This document shows, piece after piece, positions 13,241 to 23,500 of a stretch of 64,000 nucleotides of DNA. The stretch is from assembly GCA_950097015.1 (NCBI GenBank), contig CATNEN010000039.1:4910001-4974000 (forward strand). The letters are read 5' to 3'. Position 1 is the stretch's first letter; each line of letters opens with the position of its first letter. The position numbers and the translations under genes were made by a program. This DNA comes from Macrostomum hystrix (Eukaryota > Platyhelminthes > Macrostomidae). The notes under the pieces are model-generated. The model was given only the letters and a program-made list of their open reading frames with translations. It ran no database searches and was not told the origin of the DNA.

Positions 13241-13825
13241 TTGAATGTCCTTCGTTTATCCGCCTAGAAAAAAAATTCACTCCTAACTAAAATTCAGCGA
13301 TAAAAAGCAAGTCAGAGTGGCTATAACTAGAATTTAAAGAAAAAAATGCTAGTAAAATTGCTGCAAAGCGGTTATACATTTTCACAGTAAACAACAAGTT
13401 ATAATCAGACAGTAAGCTAAAGCGGTGGTCCGATCCCTTATCTAACACCTGCATATATGGATGTCACCAAAATTTGTTGCAATGTGTTGGCCAGCCCGCA
13501 AACATGAACATTTTCGCAGCTGATTAATAATTACACATGACTAATTATTGTTTAGCACCTTTGCTGACCCGAGAGCATTGATGGAAAATTCTGGAAACTC
13601 ACTGAGACCAGCTGAGACAAAATTGTAGCAAAATTTAAACTGCTATTTTATCTGGAAATTTGTGTAATTGTGAGAAAAATGCGAAAACTTGACTGCCTGA
13701 ACTTGCCGATTTTTTTCAGCAGCGAGTTCTTAGCGGGGTTACTGGGTTCAACCCTGATAGCCACATTCAGTGTGAGTCATTTAACAAGTGCGCGCACACT
13801 TTTCTTAGAATTCGACTGTGCTCTG
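13241..13825. other. Gene-free spacer
   Basis: AT-rich spacer with one short open frame (13670-13879) that runs into the next array. No domain or gene support. Confidence 0.4.
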
Positions 13826-14660
13826 GGAAGGCTGAGGGTTAGTCAGTTAGTTAGTCAGTTAAGTGACAGGGAAGGCTGAGGGTTAGTCAGTTAGTTAGTC
13901 AGTTAAGTGACAGGGAAGGCTGAGGGTTAGTCAGTTAGTTAGTCAGTTAAGTGACTGGGAAGGCTGAGGGTTAGTCAGTTAGTTAGTCAGTTAAGTGACT
14001 GGGAAGGCTGAGGGTTAGTCAGTTAGTTAGTCAGTTAAGTGACAGGGAAGGCTGAGGGTTAGTCAGTTAGTTAGTCAGTTAAGTGACTGGGAAGGCTGAG
14101 GGTTAGTCAGTTAGTTAGTCAGTTAAGTGACTGGGAAGGCTGAGGGTTAGTCAGTTAGTTAGTCAGTTAAGTGACAGGGAAGGCTGAGGGTTAGTCAGTT
14201 AGTTAGTCAGTTAAATGACAGGGAAGGCTGAGGGTTAGTCAGTTAGTTAGTCAGTTAAGTGACAGGGAAGGCTGAGGGTTAGTCAGTTAGTTAGTCAGTT
14301 AAGTGACAGGGAAGGCTGAGGGTTAGTCAGTTAGTTAGTCAGTTAAGTGACAGGGAAGGCTGAGGGTTAGTCAGTTAGTTAGTCAGTTAAGTGACAGGGA
14401 AGGCTGAGGGTTAGTCAGTTAGTTAGTCAGTTAAGTGACAGGGAAGGCTGAGGGTTAGTCAGTTAGTTAGTCAGTTAAGTGACAGGGAAGGCTGAGGGTT
14501 AGTCAGTTAGTTAGTCAGTTAAGTGACAGGGAAGGCTGAGGGTTAGTCAGTTAGTTAGTCAGTTAAGTGACAGGGAAGGCTGAGGGTTAGTCAGTTAGTT
14601 AGTCAGTTAAGTGACAGGGAAGGCTGAGGGTTAGTCAGTTAGTTAGTCAGTTAAGTGACT
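13826..14660. repeat. 44 bp tandem array, ~19 copies
   Basis: Highly uniform 44 bp units containing gggaaggctgagggttagtc, agttagttagtc and agttaagtgaca. There is internal sub-repetition of gttagtca. Copies differ mainly at the last bases (gaca/gact). The array passes directly into the 26 bp array, with which it shares taagtgacaggg. Confidence 0.97.
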
Positions 14661-16055
14661 GGGGAGACTGGAGGTTTAAGTGACAGGGGAGACTGGAGGT
14701 TTAAGTGACAGGGGAGATGTGGGTTTAAGTGACAGGGGAGACTGGATGTTTAAGTGACAGGGGAGACTGGAGGTTTAAGTGACAGGGGAGACTGGAGGTT
14801 TAAGTGACAGGGGAGACTGGAGGTTTAAGTGACAGGGGAGACTGGATGTTTAAGTGACAGGGGAGACTGGATGTTTAAGTGACAGGGGAGACTGGAGGTT
14901 TAAGTGACAGGGGAGACTGGATGTTTAAGTGACAGGGGAGACTGGAGGTTTAAGGGACAGGGGAGACTGGAGGTTTAAGTGACAGGGGAGATGTGGGTTT
15001 AAGTGACAGGGGAGACTGGAGGTTTAAGTGACAGGGGAGACTGGATGTTTAAGTGACAGGGGAGACTGGAGGTTTAAGTGACAGGGGATATGTGGGTTTA
15101 AGTGACAGGGGAGACTGGAGGTTTAAGTGACAGGGGAGACTGGAGGTTTAAGTGACAGGGGAGATGTGGGTTTAAGTGACAGGGGAGACTGGAGGTTTAA
15201 GTGACAGGGGAGACTGGAGGTTTAAGTGACAGGGGAGACTGGAGGTTTAAGTGACAGGGGAGACTGGAGGTTTAAGTGACAGGGGAGATGTGGGTTTAAG
15301 TGACAGGGGAGACTGGATGTTTAAGTGACAGGGGAGACTGGAGGTTTAAGTGACAGGGGAGACTGGATGTTTAAGTGACAGGGGAGACTGGAGGTTTAAG
15401 TGACAGGGGAGACTGGAGGTTTAAGTGACAGGGGAGACTGGATGTTTAAGTGACAGGGTAGACTGGAGGTTTAAGTGACAGGGGAGACTGGATGTTTAAG
15501 TGACAGGGGAGACTGGAGGTTTAAGTGACAGGGGAGATGTGGGTTTAAGTGACAGGGGAGACTGGAGGTTTAAGTGACAGGGGAGACTGGAGGTTTAAGT
15601 GACAGGGGAGACTGGAGGTTTAAGTGACAGGGGAGACTGGAGGTTTAAGTGACAGGGGAGACTGGAGGTTTAAGTGACAGGGGAGACTGGAGGTTTAAGT
15701 GACAGGGGAGACTGGAGGTTTAAGTGACAGGGGAGACTGGAGGTTTAAGTGACAGGGGAGACTGGAGGTTTAAGTGACAGGGGAGACTGGAGGTTTAAGT
15801 GACAGGGGAGACTGGAGGTTTAAGTGACAGGGGAGACTGGAGGTTTAAGTGACAGGGGAGACTGGAGGTTTAAGTGACAGGGGAGACTGGAGGTTTAAGT
15901 GACAGGGGAGACTGGAGGTTTAAGTGACAGGGGAGACTGGAGGTTTAAGTGACAGGGGAGACTGGAGGTTTAAGTGACAGGGGAGACTGGAGGTTTAAGT
16001 GACAGGGGAGACTGGAGGTTTAAGTGACAGGGGAGACTGGAGGTTTAAGTGACAG
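14661..16055. repeat. 26 bp tandem array, ~54 copies
   Basis: Units of 26 bp containing gggagactggaggtttaagt and gacagg, with gatgtt and shortened gagatgtgggttt variants in the left two-thirds. From about 15545 onward the copies are identical, as expected for recent amplification at the right edge. Confidence 0.97.
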
Positions 16056-16574
16056 TGAAGAGCAGACTCATTACTCATATGATTTACAAGAAAAGGTTCA
16101 GTTTTCTGTGAGAATTAGTCTGTGTGACTGTGACATTCAGAAATGAGGGAAAGTTGCGTTTAAGAACTTAGTGTCAAATCAAAAGTGGTTTTAGAATCGG
16201 GCTGAGCTAATTTTAGTATAGTGGATTAGTCTATATTTAGGTGAGCGGGTCTTCCCCAGAAAGCTTTTGAGACACAATGCAAGGTGAACTGTGGCAGATA
16301 GCATGGTCTATTAGGCTGCCTGTGTGATCTGAAGGCTGCTTTTGAGTGCTAAAATAAATAATAATAAGTCACATGCCCGCAAGTTTCTGAACTGTATCTG
16401 TGGTTCGCACGTTAATCAAACACCAGAAGCTACAATGCAATCTAGAAACCTCCATTCGTACCGCTGTGTCCATGAATAGTAACCTCTGCTTTGGCCATAG
16501 TAGGGTCTCCACCGTCCTTCCTTCTATAGCCAACACTGCGCGAGCGAATGAGTGTACAGTACAGTTAGAAAGCG

Positions 16575-16650
16575 CACGTGACTATCGCCAGTTCAACTCT
16601 CATTGGTTGGTGAAAAAAAATAGTTGAAAAATTGCCCGGCTATAAAAAGC
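16575..16650 (+). promoter_or_regulatory. Core promoter of the ETS gene: E-box, inverted CCAAT, TATA
   Basis: Seen: CACGTG at 16575-16580, an inverted CCAAT (ATTGG) at about 16602-16606, and TATAAAAA at 16641-16648. The TATA box is about 130 bp upstream of the ATG at 16774, leaving room for a roughly 100 nt 5' UTR. Order and spacing fit a classical RNA polymerase II core promoter. That it is active, and that the E-box matters, is inference. Confidence 0.6.
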
Positions 16651-16773
16651 TGGCAAGCGAAATGAATTTTAGGTTTCATTATTTTAGAGGCGAATTGATA
16701 AGTTAGATAGTTGTTAAACATCTTTAGTTCTGAACAGGTTATTGACAATCAACAATCGTGACAGGATAGCGAC

Positions 16774-18759
16774 ATGGAGTGCGAGAATGATTTCATCCAG
16801 GAATTGCTGAACGAGACGAATTATCAGTTCCAGCAGCAGCAGACACAGCCAGCCGTGTTCTCAGCCATAGAGACCGACTGCCTAGGCAACTACAGCTGCG
16901 ACAGTGGCTACCATCGGCTGAGAGTGTCCGTGCCAGACACTGCAGCCATGCAGCTGGGCTGCCGCAATTCAAACCGATTCGTCACGGATGCAAAAAATCT
17001 AGCTGCGGTAAGTCAAGAAAATACTGACTATTTTTTCCTAGGGTAGGCAGTCCACTGTCGAGACAGCTGCTAGATTGTCTATGGGAGACAGCGGCTAGAT
17101 TGTCTATGGGAGACAGCGGCTAGATTGTCTATGGGAGACAGCGGCTAGATTGTCTATGGGAGACAGCGGCTAGATTGTCTATGGGAGACAGCGGCTAGAT
17201 TGTCTATGGGAGACAGCGGCTAGATTGTCTATGGGAGACAGCTGCTAGATTGTCTATGGGAGACAGCGGCTAGATTGTCTATGGGAGACATTGCGTAGAT
17301 CACTGATGAAGCTGGACCATTGCACAGCGGAGAAAGGCAGTCGCAAACCTATTTATTTTTTTGCAGCCCGTTGACGACCTGAGCGGCCTGGACACCTGGG
17401 ACTTCGCCGTGATGCGCTGCGAATTTGGCGACCTCCAGTCTTACGATAGCGCCGCCCTCATCGATTTGTACAAACTGGCCGCAAGCGAAGCGGCCATGGA
17501 GTTCATCGACTTGACGGGCGAAGATGAGAAGCAGCAGCAACAGCGAAGTCGGTCTGATTCAGGCTATTCCACCGGGTCTATCAGGCAGCAACAGCAACAG
17601 CAACAGCAGCACCAACTGCTAGCCTCCACAGCAGGCTGGTGTCACAGCCCCGCCTGCCTCAGCTGCGCCAGCAGCAGCGACGCTGGCGTCGACAGTCCGA
17701 CGTCGTCTCTGCTTGCGTCGCCGACTCCGCCTTTGCCAACGCATTCGCAGCCACCAGCCTTGCAGCAGCAGCAGCAGCAGTGGTGCCTGTCAAAGCGAGC
17801 AAGATCTGTGACAAGTTTCACAATATCTGAAGCTCACAGCGGTGTGAGAAAGAGGGCCAGGAAACAGCGAGCCAGTGAGTGCTCTCGAGTTGCATATTTT
17901 GGGATATGAAAAACCTTAGATTATAACTGTCGGCGTTTTAAGAACTATGGATTTTGAAATCTCTGATTTAGAGCTATGCGTTATTTAGGGATCTTGGAAT
18001 TTGGGAAGTTGAGAGGATTTAGGAATGTGGGGGATTCAGGAATGTGGGGGATTTAAGAATTTGGGGGATTTGGGAATGTGGGGGATTGAGGAATGTGGGG
18101 GATTGAGGAATGTGGGGGATTTAGGAATGTGGGGGATTGAGGAATGTGGGGGATTTAGGAATGTGGGGGATTTAGGAATGTGGGGGATTTAGGAATGTGG
18201 GGGATTTAGGAATGTGGGTGATTTAGGAATGTGGGGGATTCAGGAATGTGTGGGATTTAAGAATTTGGGGGATTTGGGAATGTGGGGGATTTGGGAATGT
18301 GGGGGATTCAGGAATGTGTGGGATTTAAGAATTTGGGGGATTTAGGAATGTGGGGGATTTAGGAATGTGGGGGATTCAGGAATGTGGGGCATTCACGATT
18401 ACATTGCTAAATCAAATTGGCAAAACGAAACTCCGCTTTGCTCACCCGCAGAACCCAGCAAGTGCCGCCAGCTGCAGCTGTGGCAGTTTCTCTATCAACA
18501 ACTCGACGCTCCGACCGACATCGCCGGCCTGCCGGCGCCCAGCCTTCGCTGGGAGAATCGGCAGGAGGGAGTTTTTCGAATTTCGAATCCAACCGGCTTA
18601 GCCGAAGCCTGGGGAAGTCACAGGCGACGGGAGAACATGACATACGAAAAGATGTCCCGTACGCTGAGGTACTACTATGACAGGCGGCTCATCACCAAGG
18701 TGACAGGCAAGCAGCACACCTACAGGTTTCACTACGACCAATTCCCTGAACAGATCTAA
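16774..18759 (+). CDS. ETS-domain transcription factor (3 exons, complete)
   Basis: Exons: 16774-17007, 17367-17874 and 18452-18759; all GT-AG, phases 0 and 1; 349 residues. The ETS DNA-binding domain occupies roughly residues 255-340. It opens with LQLWQFLYQQL, continues with GVFRISNPTGLAEAWG, and has recognition helix MTYEKMSRTLRYYY with both invariant arginines, then TGKQHTYRF. The N-terminal region is low in complexity, with glutamine tracts near residues 20 and 140-152 and Ser/Pro stretches, as in activation regions. No PNT domain is visible. The helix and the NPTGLA segment look most like ETV6/Yan, whereas the ITKVTGK end looks like ERG/FLI, so the subfamily is left open. It should act in the nucleus on GGAA-core sites. 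Both introns carry minisatellites. No AATAAA was found close downstream. Confidence 0.93.
17057..17292. repeat. 25 bp array in ETS intron 1, ~9 copies
   Basis: Units of gggagacagcggctagattg plus tctat, nearly identical, inside the 359 bp intron 17008-17366. They make up about two-thirds of the intron. Confidence 0.95.
18000..18392. repeat. 17 bp array in ETS intron 2
   Basis: Imperfect 17 bp units of gggggatttaggaatgt type fill most of the 577 bp intron 17875-18451, ending about 60 bp before the acceptor. Confidence 0.93.
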
Positions 18760-19794
18760 CTCAATATCAGTTAGCCAACTGTACTTAGCTAACCTTCCAT
18801 TGGTGTCGGTTCAGAGTTAATCGAGATAAATTGCCTACTATCCTACTCATTAAGTAGTTAGCATACAGAAAAATGATACTTTAATACTCTAATTCACGGC
18901 ACCACTCTGAACCGGTGTTAATTGAGGGCCGCATTTTCCTAGCAAACTGCAACTCGCCGCTTTGTCAACCTATTTTTTTGCCTGTCAGATCAGTATCTTT
19001 GTTTCTAGCTGTACTTTTGTAAAGCAAGTTTTGTATTTATCAACATTTTCCTCTTATTTTCGACTCCGAATGAGCAAAAAGAGCGTTTCGGTAAAACAAA
19101 ATTCAGACTAATTTGCTCGATGATTATTTTTTAACTGCTATTATTTGTGCACTGAATGATCCGACTGACACAGCTGATGTTAATCATCCTGTGTCTAATA
19201 GAACACCCACTCACACACGCACTCCTCTGCTTCAAGTAGCACATACCGATTGATTGCGTCAGCCATATCATATATTAGAATATTCCATCCACCTTTTTCC
19301 TATCATTCTTTTAATATTATTTTTTGTTTTCTTTGTTTAAATGCTCGACTGCGAGGGACTCAAACTGAAATGTCATCGAGAATGGAGTCCCCGCTAACAT
19401 GAGACACGGCAATGTGCCTTTTGTGCTAAAACTGTTTTCCTCTCAAGCTGGGAAATGCGCGCACTACTCTACTTTAGCTGGCTGTTAAGTAGTATGAATT
19501 GTACCGCCGCTTGCTTCAACACGCGAGAAAGAGGCTGTTCTTCAGTTCTCGGTATTTGTCCAGAATCAGAGAGTGCAGGTGCTGACCTACCAACAACCCC
19601 GCTAATTTTCATTGCTCGGTGCTTTTACATAATTTATACATGAGATTATACATAGCCATGTGACATTTGCGTTAAAAAGCAGAATAGTTGACAAAGCCGT
19701 TTTTAGGCTGCGGATATAATCGATAATTCAAACTGACTTAGTTGGTTTTCCATTTTTTATGACTTTCAAGCAGACATTTTTTATCATTTAAAAT
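18760..19794. other. 3' flank of the ETS gene; no other gene seen
   Basis: AT-rich sequence, partly likely 3' UTR. A canonical AATAAA was not seen here, so the transcript end cannot be placed. No coding frame has support. Confidence 0.4.
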
Positions 19795-20362
19795 TCCTGT
19801 CTACTTCTCACCTATCTACTAATCCTTGAGTCTACTTCTCACCCATCTACCAATGCCGGAGTCTACTTCTCACCCATCTACCAATGCCAGAGTCTACTTC
19901 TCACCCATCTACCAATGCCTGTGTCTACTTCTCACCCATCTACCAATCCCGGAGTCTAATTCTCACCCATCTACCAATGCCTGTGTCTACTTCTCACCCA
20001 TCTACCAATGCCTGTGTCTACTTCTCACCCATCTACCAATGCCTGAGTCTACGTCTCACCCATCTACCAATGCCGGAGTCTACTTCTCACCTATCTACTA
20101 ATCCTTGAGTCTACTTCTCACCTATCTACCAATGCCGGAGTCTACTTCTCACCCATCTACCAATGCCTGTGTCTACTTCTCACCCATCTACCAATGCCTG
20201 AGTCTACGTCTCACCCATCTACCAATGCCGGAGTCTACTTCTCACCTATCTACTAATCCTTGAGTCTACTTCTCACCTATCTACCAATGCCGGAGTCTAC
20301 TTCTCACCTATCTACCAATCCCGGAGTCTACTTCTCACCCATCTACCAATGCCTGAGTCTAA
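19795..20362. repeat. 31 bp tandem array, ~18 copies
   Basis: The unit is 31 bp: gtctacttctcacccatcta followed by ccaatgcc and tga, gga or tgt. Blocks of several units recur, so short higher-order duplications are present. It lies between the convergent ETS (+) and hexokinase-like (-) genes. Confidence 0.95.
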
Positions 20363-20537
20363 TTATGACCGATGGGCTTGAAGCCTGCAGCCTATCTCTC
20401 TTCCTTAAACTATTCGCAACTCTGGCAAAAAGCACATTAAAAACAATAACAAACGGTAAACGGAAAAAACAAAAATAAATAGCTGATCAGTTGTGATATT
20501 TTAGTCAATAGTTCTCGGTTTCCAATCAGAACTGTGC

Positions 20538-23500
20538 TCACGGGAGCCATGAAGGCGATAGTTGGGAATTTCTCTCCTGAGGTTTTCCCGTGGAAATGAC
20601 CGAGACAGCGCAACCGAATGCCGTGTCTGCGCACATGAGCTCGACCTGGAAATTTGGGATTTGGGGAATGAAATATTTACTTTGAATAGAAACAACACGT
20701 ACAACAACAAAGAAACAACAATGTCTCAGAGATCCCATTGTCTCGGAGATCCCATTGTCTGAGAGATCCCATTGTCTGAGGATCCGATTGTCTCAGAGAT
20801 CCCATTGTCTCAGAGATCCCATTGTCTCAGAGATCCCATTGTCTCAGAGATCCCATTGTCTCAGAGATCCCATTGTCTCAGAAATCCCATTGTCTCAGAG
20901 ATCCCATTGTCTCAGAGATCCCATTGTCTCAGAGATCCCATTGTCTCAGAGATCCCATTGTCTCAGAGATCCCATTGTCTCAGAGATCCCATTGTCTCAG
21001 AGATCCCATTGTCTCAGAGATCCCATTGTCTCAGAGATCCCATTGTCTCAGAGATCCCATTGTCTCAGAGATCCCATTGTCTCAGAGATCCCATTGTCTC
21101 AGAGATCCCATTGTCTCAGAGATCCCATTGTCTCAGAGATCCTATTGTCTCAAATGGATCCCATTGTCTGAGGGATCCAATTGTCTCGGAGATCCTTTTG
21201 TCTCAGAGATCCCATTGTCTCAGAGATCCTTTTGTCTCAGAGATCCCATTGTCTCAGAGATCCCATTGTCTCGGAGATCGCATTGTCTCGGAGATCCGAT
21301 TTTCTGAGGGATCCCATTGTATGAGGGATCCCATTGTATCAGAGATCCCATTGTCTGAGGGATCCCATAGTCTCAGAGATCCATTTGTCTCGCAGCACCA
21401 CCTTGCACGCAGTCGTTGCCGAAGTCGTTCGCCTGATCAGAGCCTCGATCTCGAGGGTCAGCGAACTCCGCAGGCCCCTGAGGTTGAACAAAGAACCGCT
21501 GAAGGCCACGATAAGCACATCGGGTAGGGCCTTGCCGTAGATTCGCTGTGCAATGGCCATGATGGCTGCGGCCAGCATCCCGGAGGTCCGGCGGACAATG
21601 GCGTGACAGATGCGCTCGAGGATGTCGGCGTCACTGTTCAGGACAAGCCTTTTCTGGCTTGGATCCAGGACAAACTGTGGGATTTTCGTTGAGCATGGAG
21701 GATGAGAATTTGGAGTCAGGAGCTGGGGTTGGGTCAGGAGGTAGGGTTGGGTCAGGAGGTAGGGTTGGGTCAGGAGCTAGGGTTGGGTCAGGAGTTAGGG
21801 TTGGGTCAGGAGTTAGGGTTGGGTCAGGAGGTAGGGTTGGGTCAGGAGCTAGGGTTGGGTCAGGAGTTAGGGTTGGGTCAGGAGGTAGGGTTGGGTCAGG
21901 AGCTAGGGTTGGGTCAGGAGTTAGGGTTGGGTCAGGAGGTAGGGTTGGGTCAGGAGGTAGGGTTGGGTCAGGAGTTAGGGTTGGGTCAGGAGTTAGGGTT
22001 GGGTCAGGAGGTAGGGTTGGGTCAGGAGTTTGGGTTGGGTCAGGAGCTAGGGTTGGGTCAGGAGTTTGGGCTGGGTCAGGAGTTATGGTTGAGTCAGGAG
22101 GTAGGGTTGGGTCAGGAGGTAGGGTTGGGTCAGGAGGTAGGGTTGGGTCAGGAGTTAGGGCTGGGTCAGGAGTTATGGTTGGGTCAGGAGGTAGGGTTGG
22201 GTCAGGAGCTAGGGTTGGGTCAGGAGTTAGGGCTGGGTCAGGAGTTATGGTTGAGTCAGGAGGTAGGGTTGGGTCAGGAGGTAGGGTTGGGTCAGGAGGT
22301 AGGGTTGGGTCAGGAGTTAGGGCTGGGTCAGGAGTTATGGTTGGGTCAGGAGGTAGGGTTGGGTCAGGAGGTAGGGTTGGGTCAGGAGGTAGGGTTGGGT
22401 CAGGAGCTAGGGTTGGGTCAGGAGTTAGGGTTGGGTCAGGAGTTAGGGTTGGGTCAGGAGCTAGGGTTGGGTCAGGAGTTAGGGCTGGGTCAGGAGTTAT
22501 GGTTGAGTCAGGAGGTAGGGTTGGGTCAGGAGGTAGGGTTGGGTCAGGAGGTAGGGTTGGGTCAGGAGTTAGGGCTGGGTCAGGAGTTATGGTTGGGTCA
22601 GGAGGTAGGGTTGGGTCAGGAGCTAGGGTTGGGTCAGGAGTTAGGGCTGGGTCAGGAGTTATGGTTGAGTCAGGAGGTAGGGTTGGGTCAGGAGGTAGGG
22701 TTGGGTCAGGAGGTAGGGTTGGGTCAGGAGTTAGGGCTGGGTCAGGAGTTATGGTTGGGTCAGGAGGTAGGGTTGGGTCAGGAGGTAGGGTTGGGTCAGG
22801 AGTTAGGGTTGGGTCAGGGGCACACCTGCAGTTGAGCTGTGAAGTCCGGATCGGCTTCGCTCTTGTCCTGCTGACTTCTGTCGCAGATTTTGAATAGCTC
22901 GAAGCAGTTGGACACGGACACAGTGTCAGGGAAGTTTTCACTGAGAGCGCCGAGTGACTTGAGCATGACAACGCTGCTCTTCAGATGCTGGAAGTACCAG
23001 TTGCCAGATGACAGGCACTCCCATCGCAGATTCCGCGCGGCATCCGCCTCCAGCACCTTCCTGTCCACATTATTGATGAAGTCGTCAAGTTCGCCGTTCG
23101 GGCCGAAGTTGGCGCCTAGCTCCGGATTCACCACCACGCAGTTGCCGGTGCCGCGCGGGGATCTCAGCAGGAGGCGTCTGTCAGCCGTGCACGTGTCCAG
23201 AAAGTCCTGGTCGGTTTCTAAGAAAGCGATGTTGGCACCGCTGCGAGTAGACACCACGCCAATTGAACAGTCGACAATCTGAGACCCGGAATTCCTGATT
23301 GACAGTGATTGCATCCCGAAGAGAACAGTGCTCACACTGTCGTTCAGCACTGTCACGATCTTTATGTTGAGGCCTAGCTCGTCAAACGCGTTCTGCGGGA
23401 CCGGGATCTCATGAGCTGAGATGGGTATGAGCTGAGGATGGGTATGAGCTGAGGATGGGTATGAGCTGAGGATGGGTATGAGCTGAGGATGGGTATGAGC

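Noticed and set aside
12170-13290. Two Leu/Ser/Pro/Tyr-rich ORFs of 345-365 residues
   Set aside because: Frames held open by the 23 bp pyrimidine array; the decayed array edge shows no codon-level constraint.
21631-22971. 446-residue Pro/Asp/Thr repeat ORF on the minus strand and ~400-residue ORFs on plus
   Set aside because: 18 bp array inside a hexokinase-like intron. The minus-strand ORF is out of frame with the flanking exons, and the clean GT-AG intron 22825-21654 removes it.
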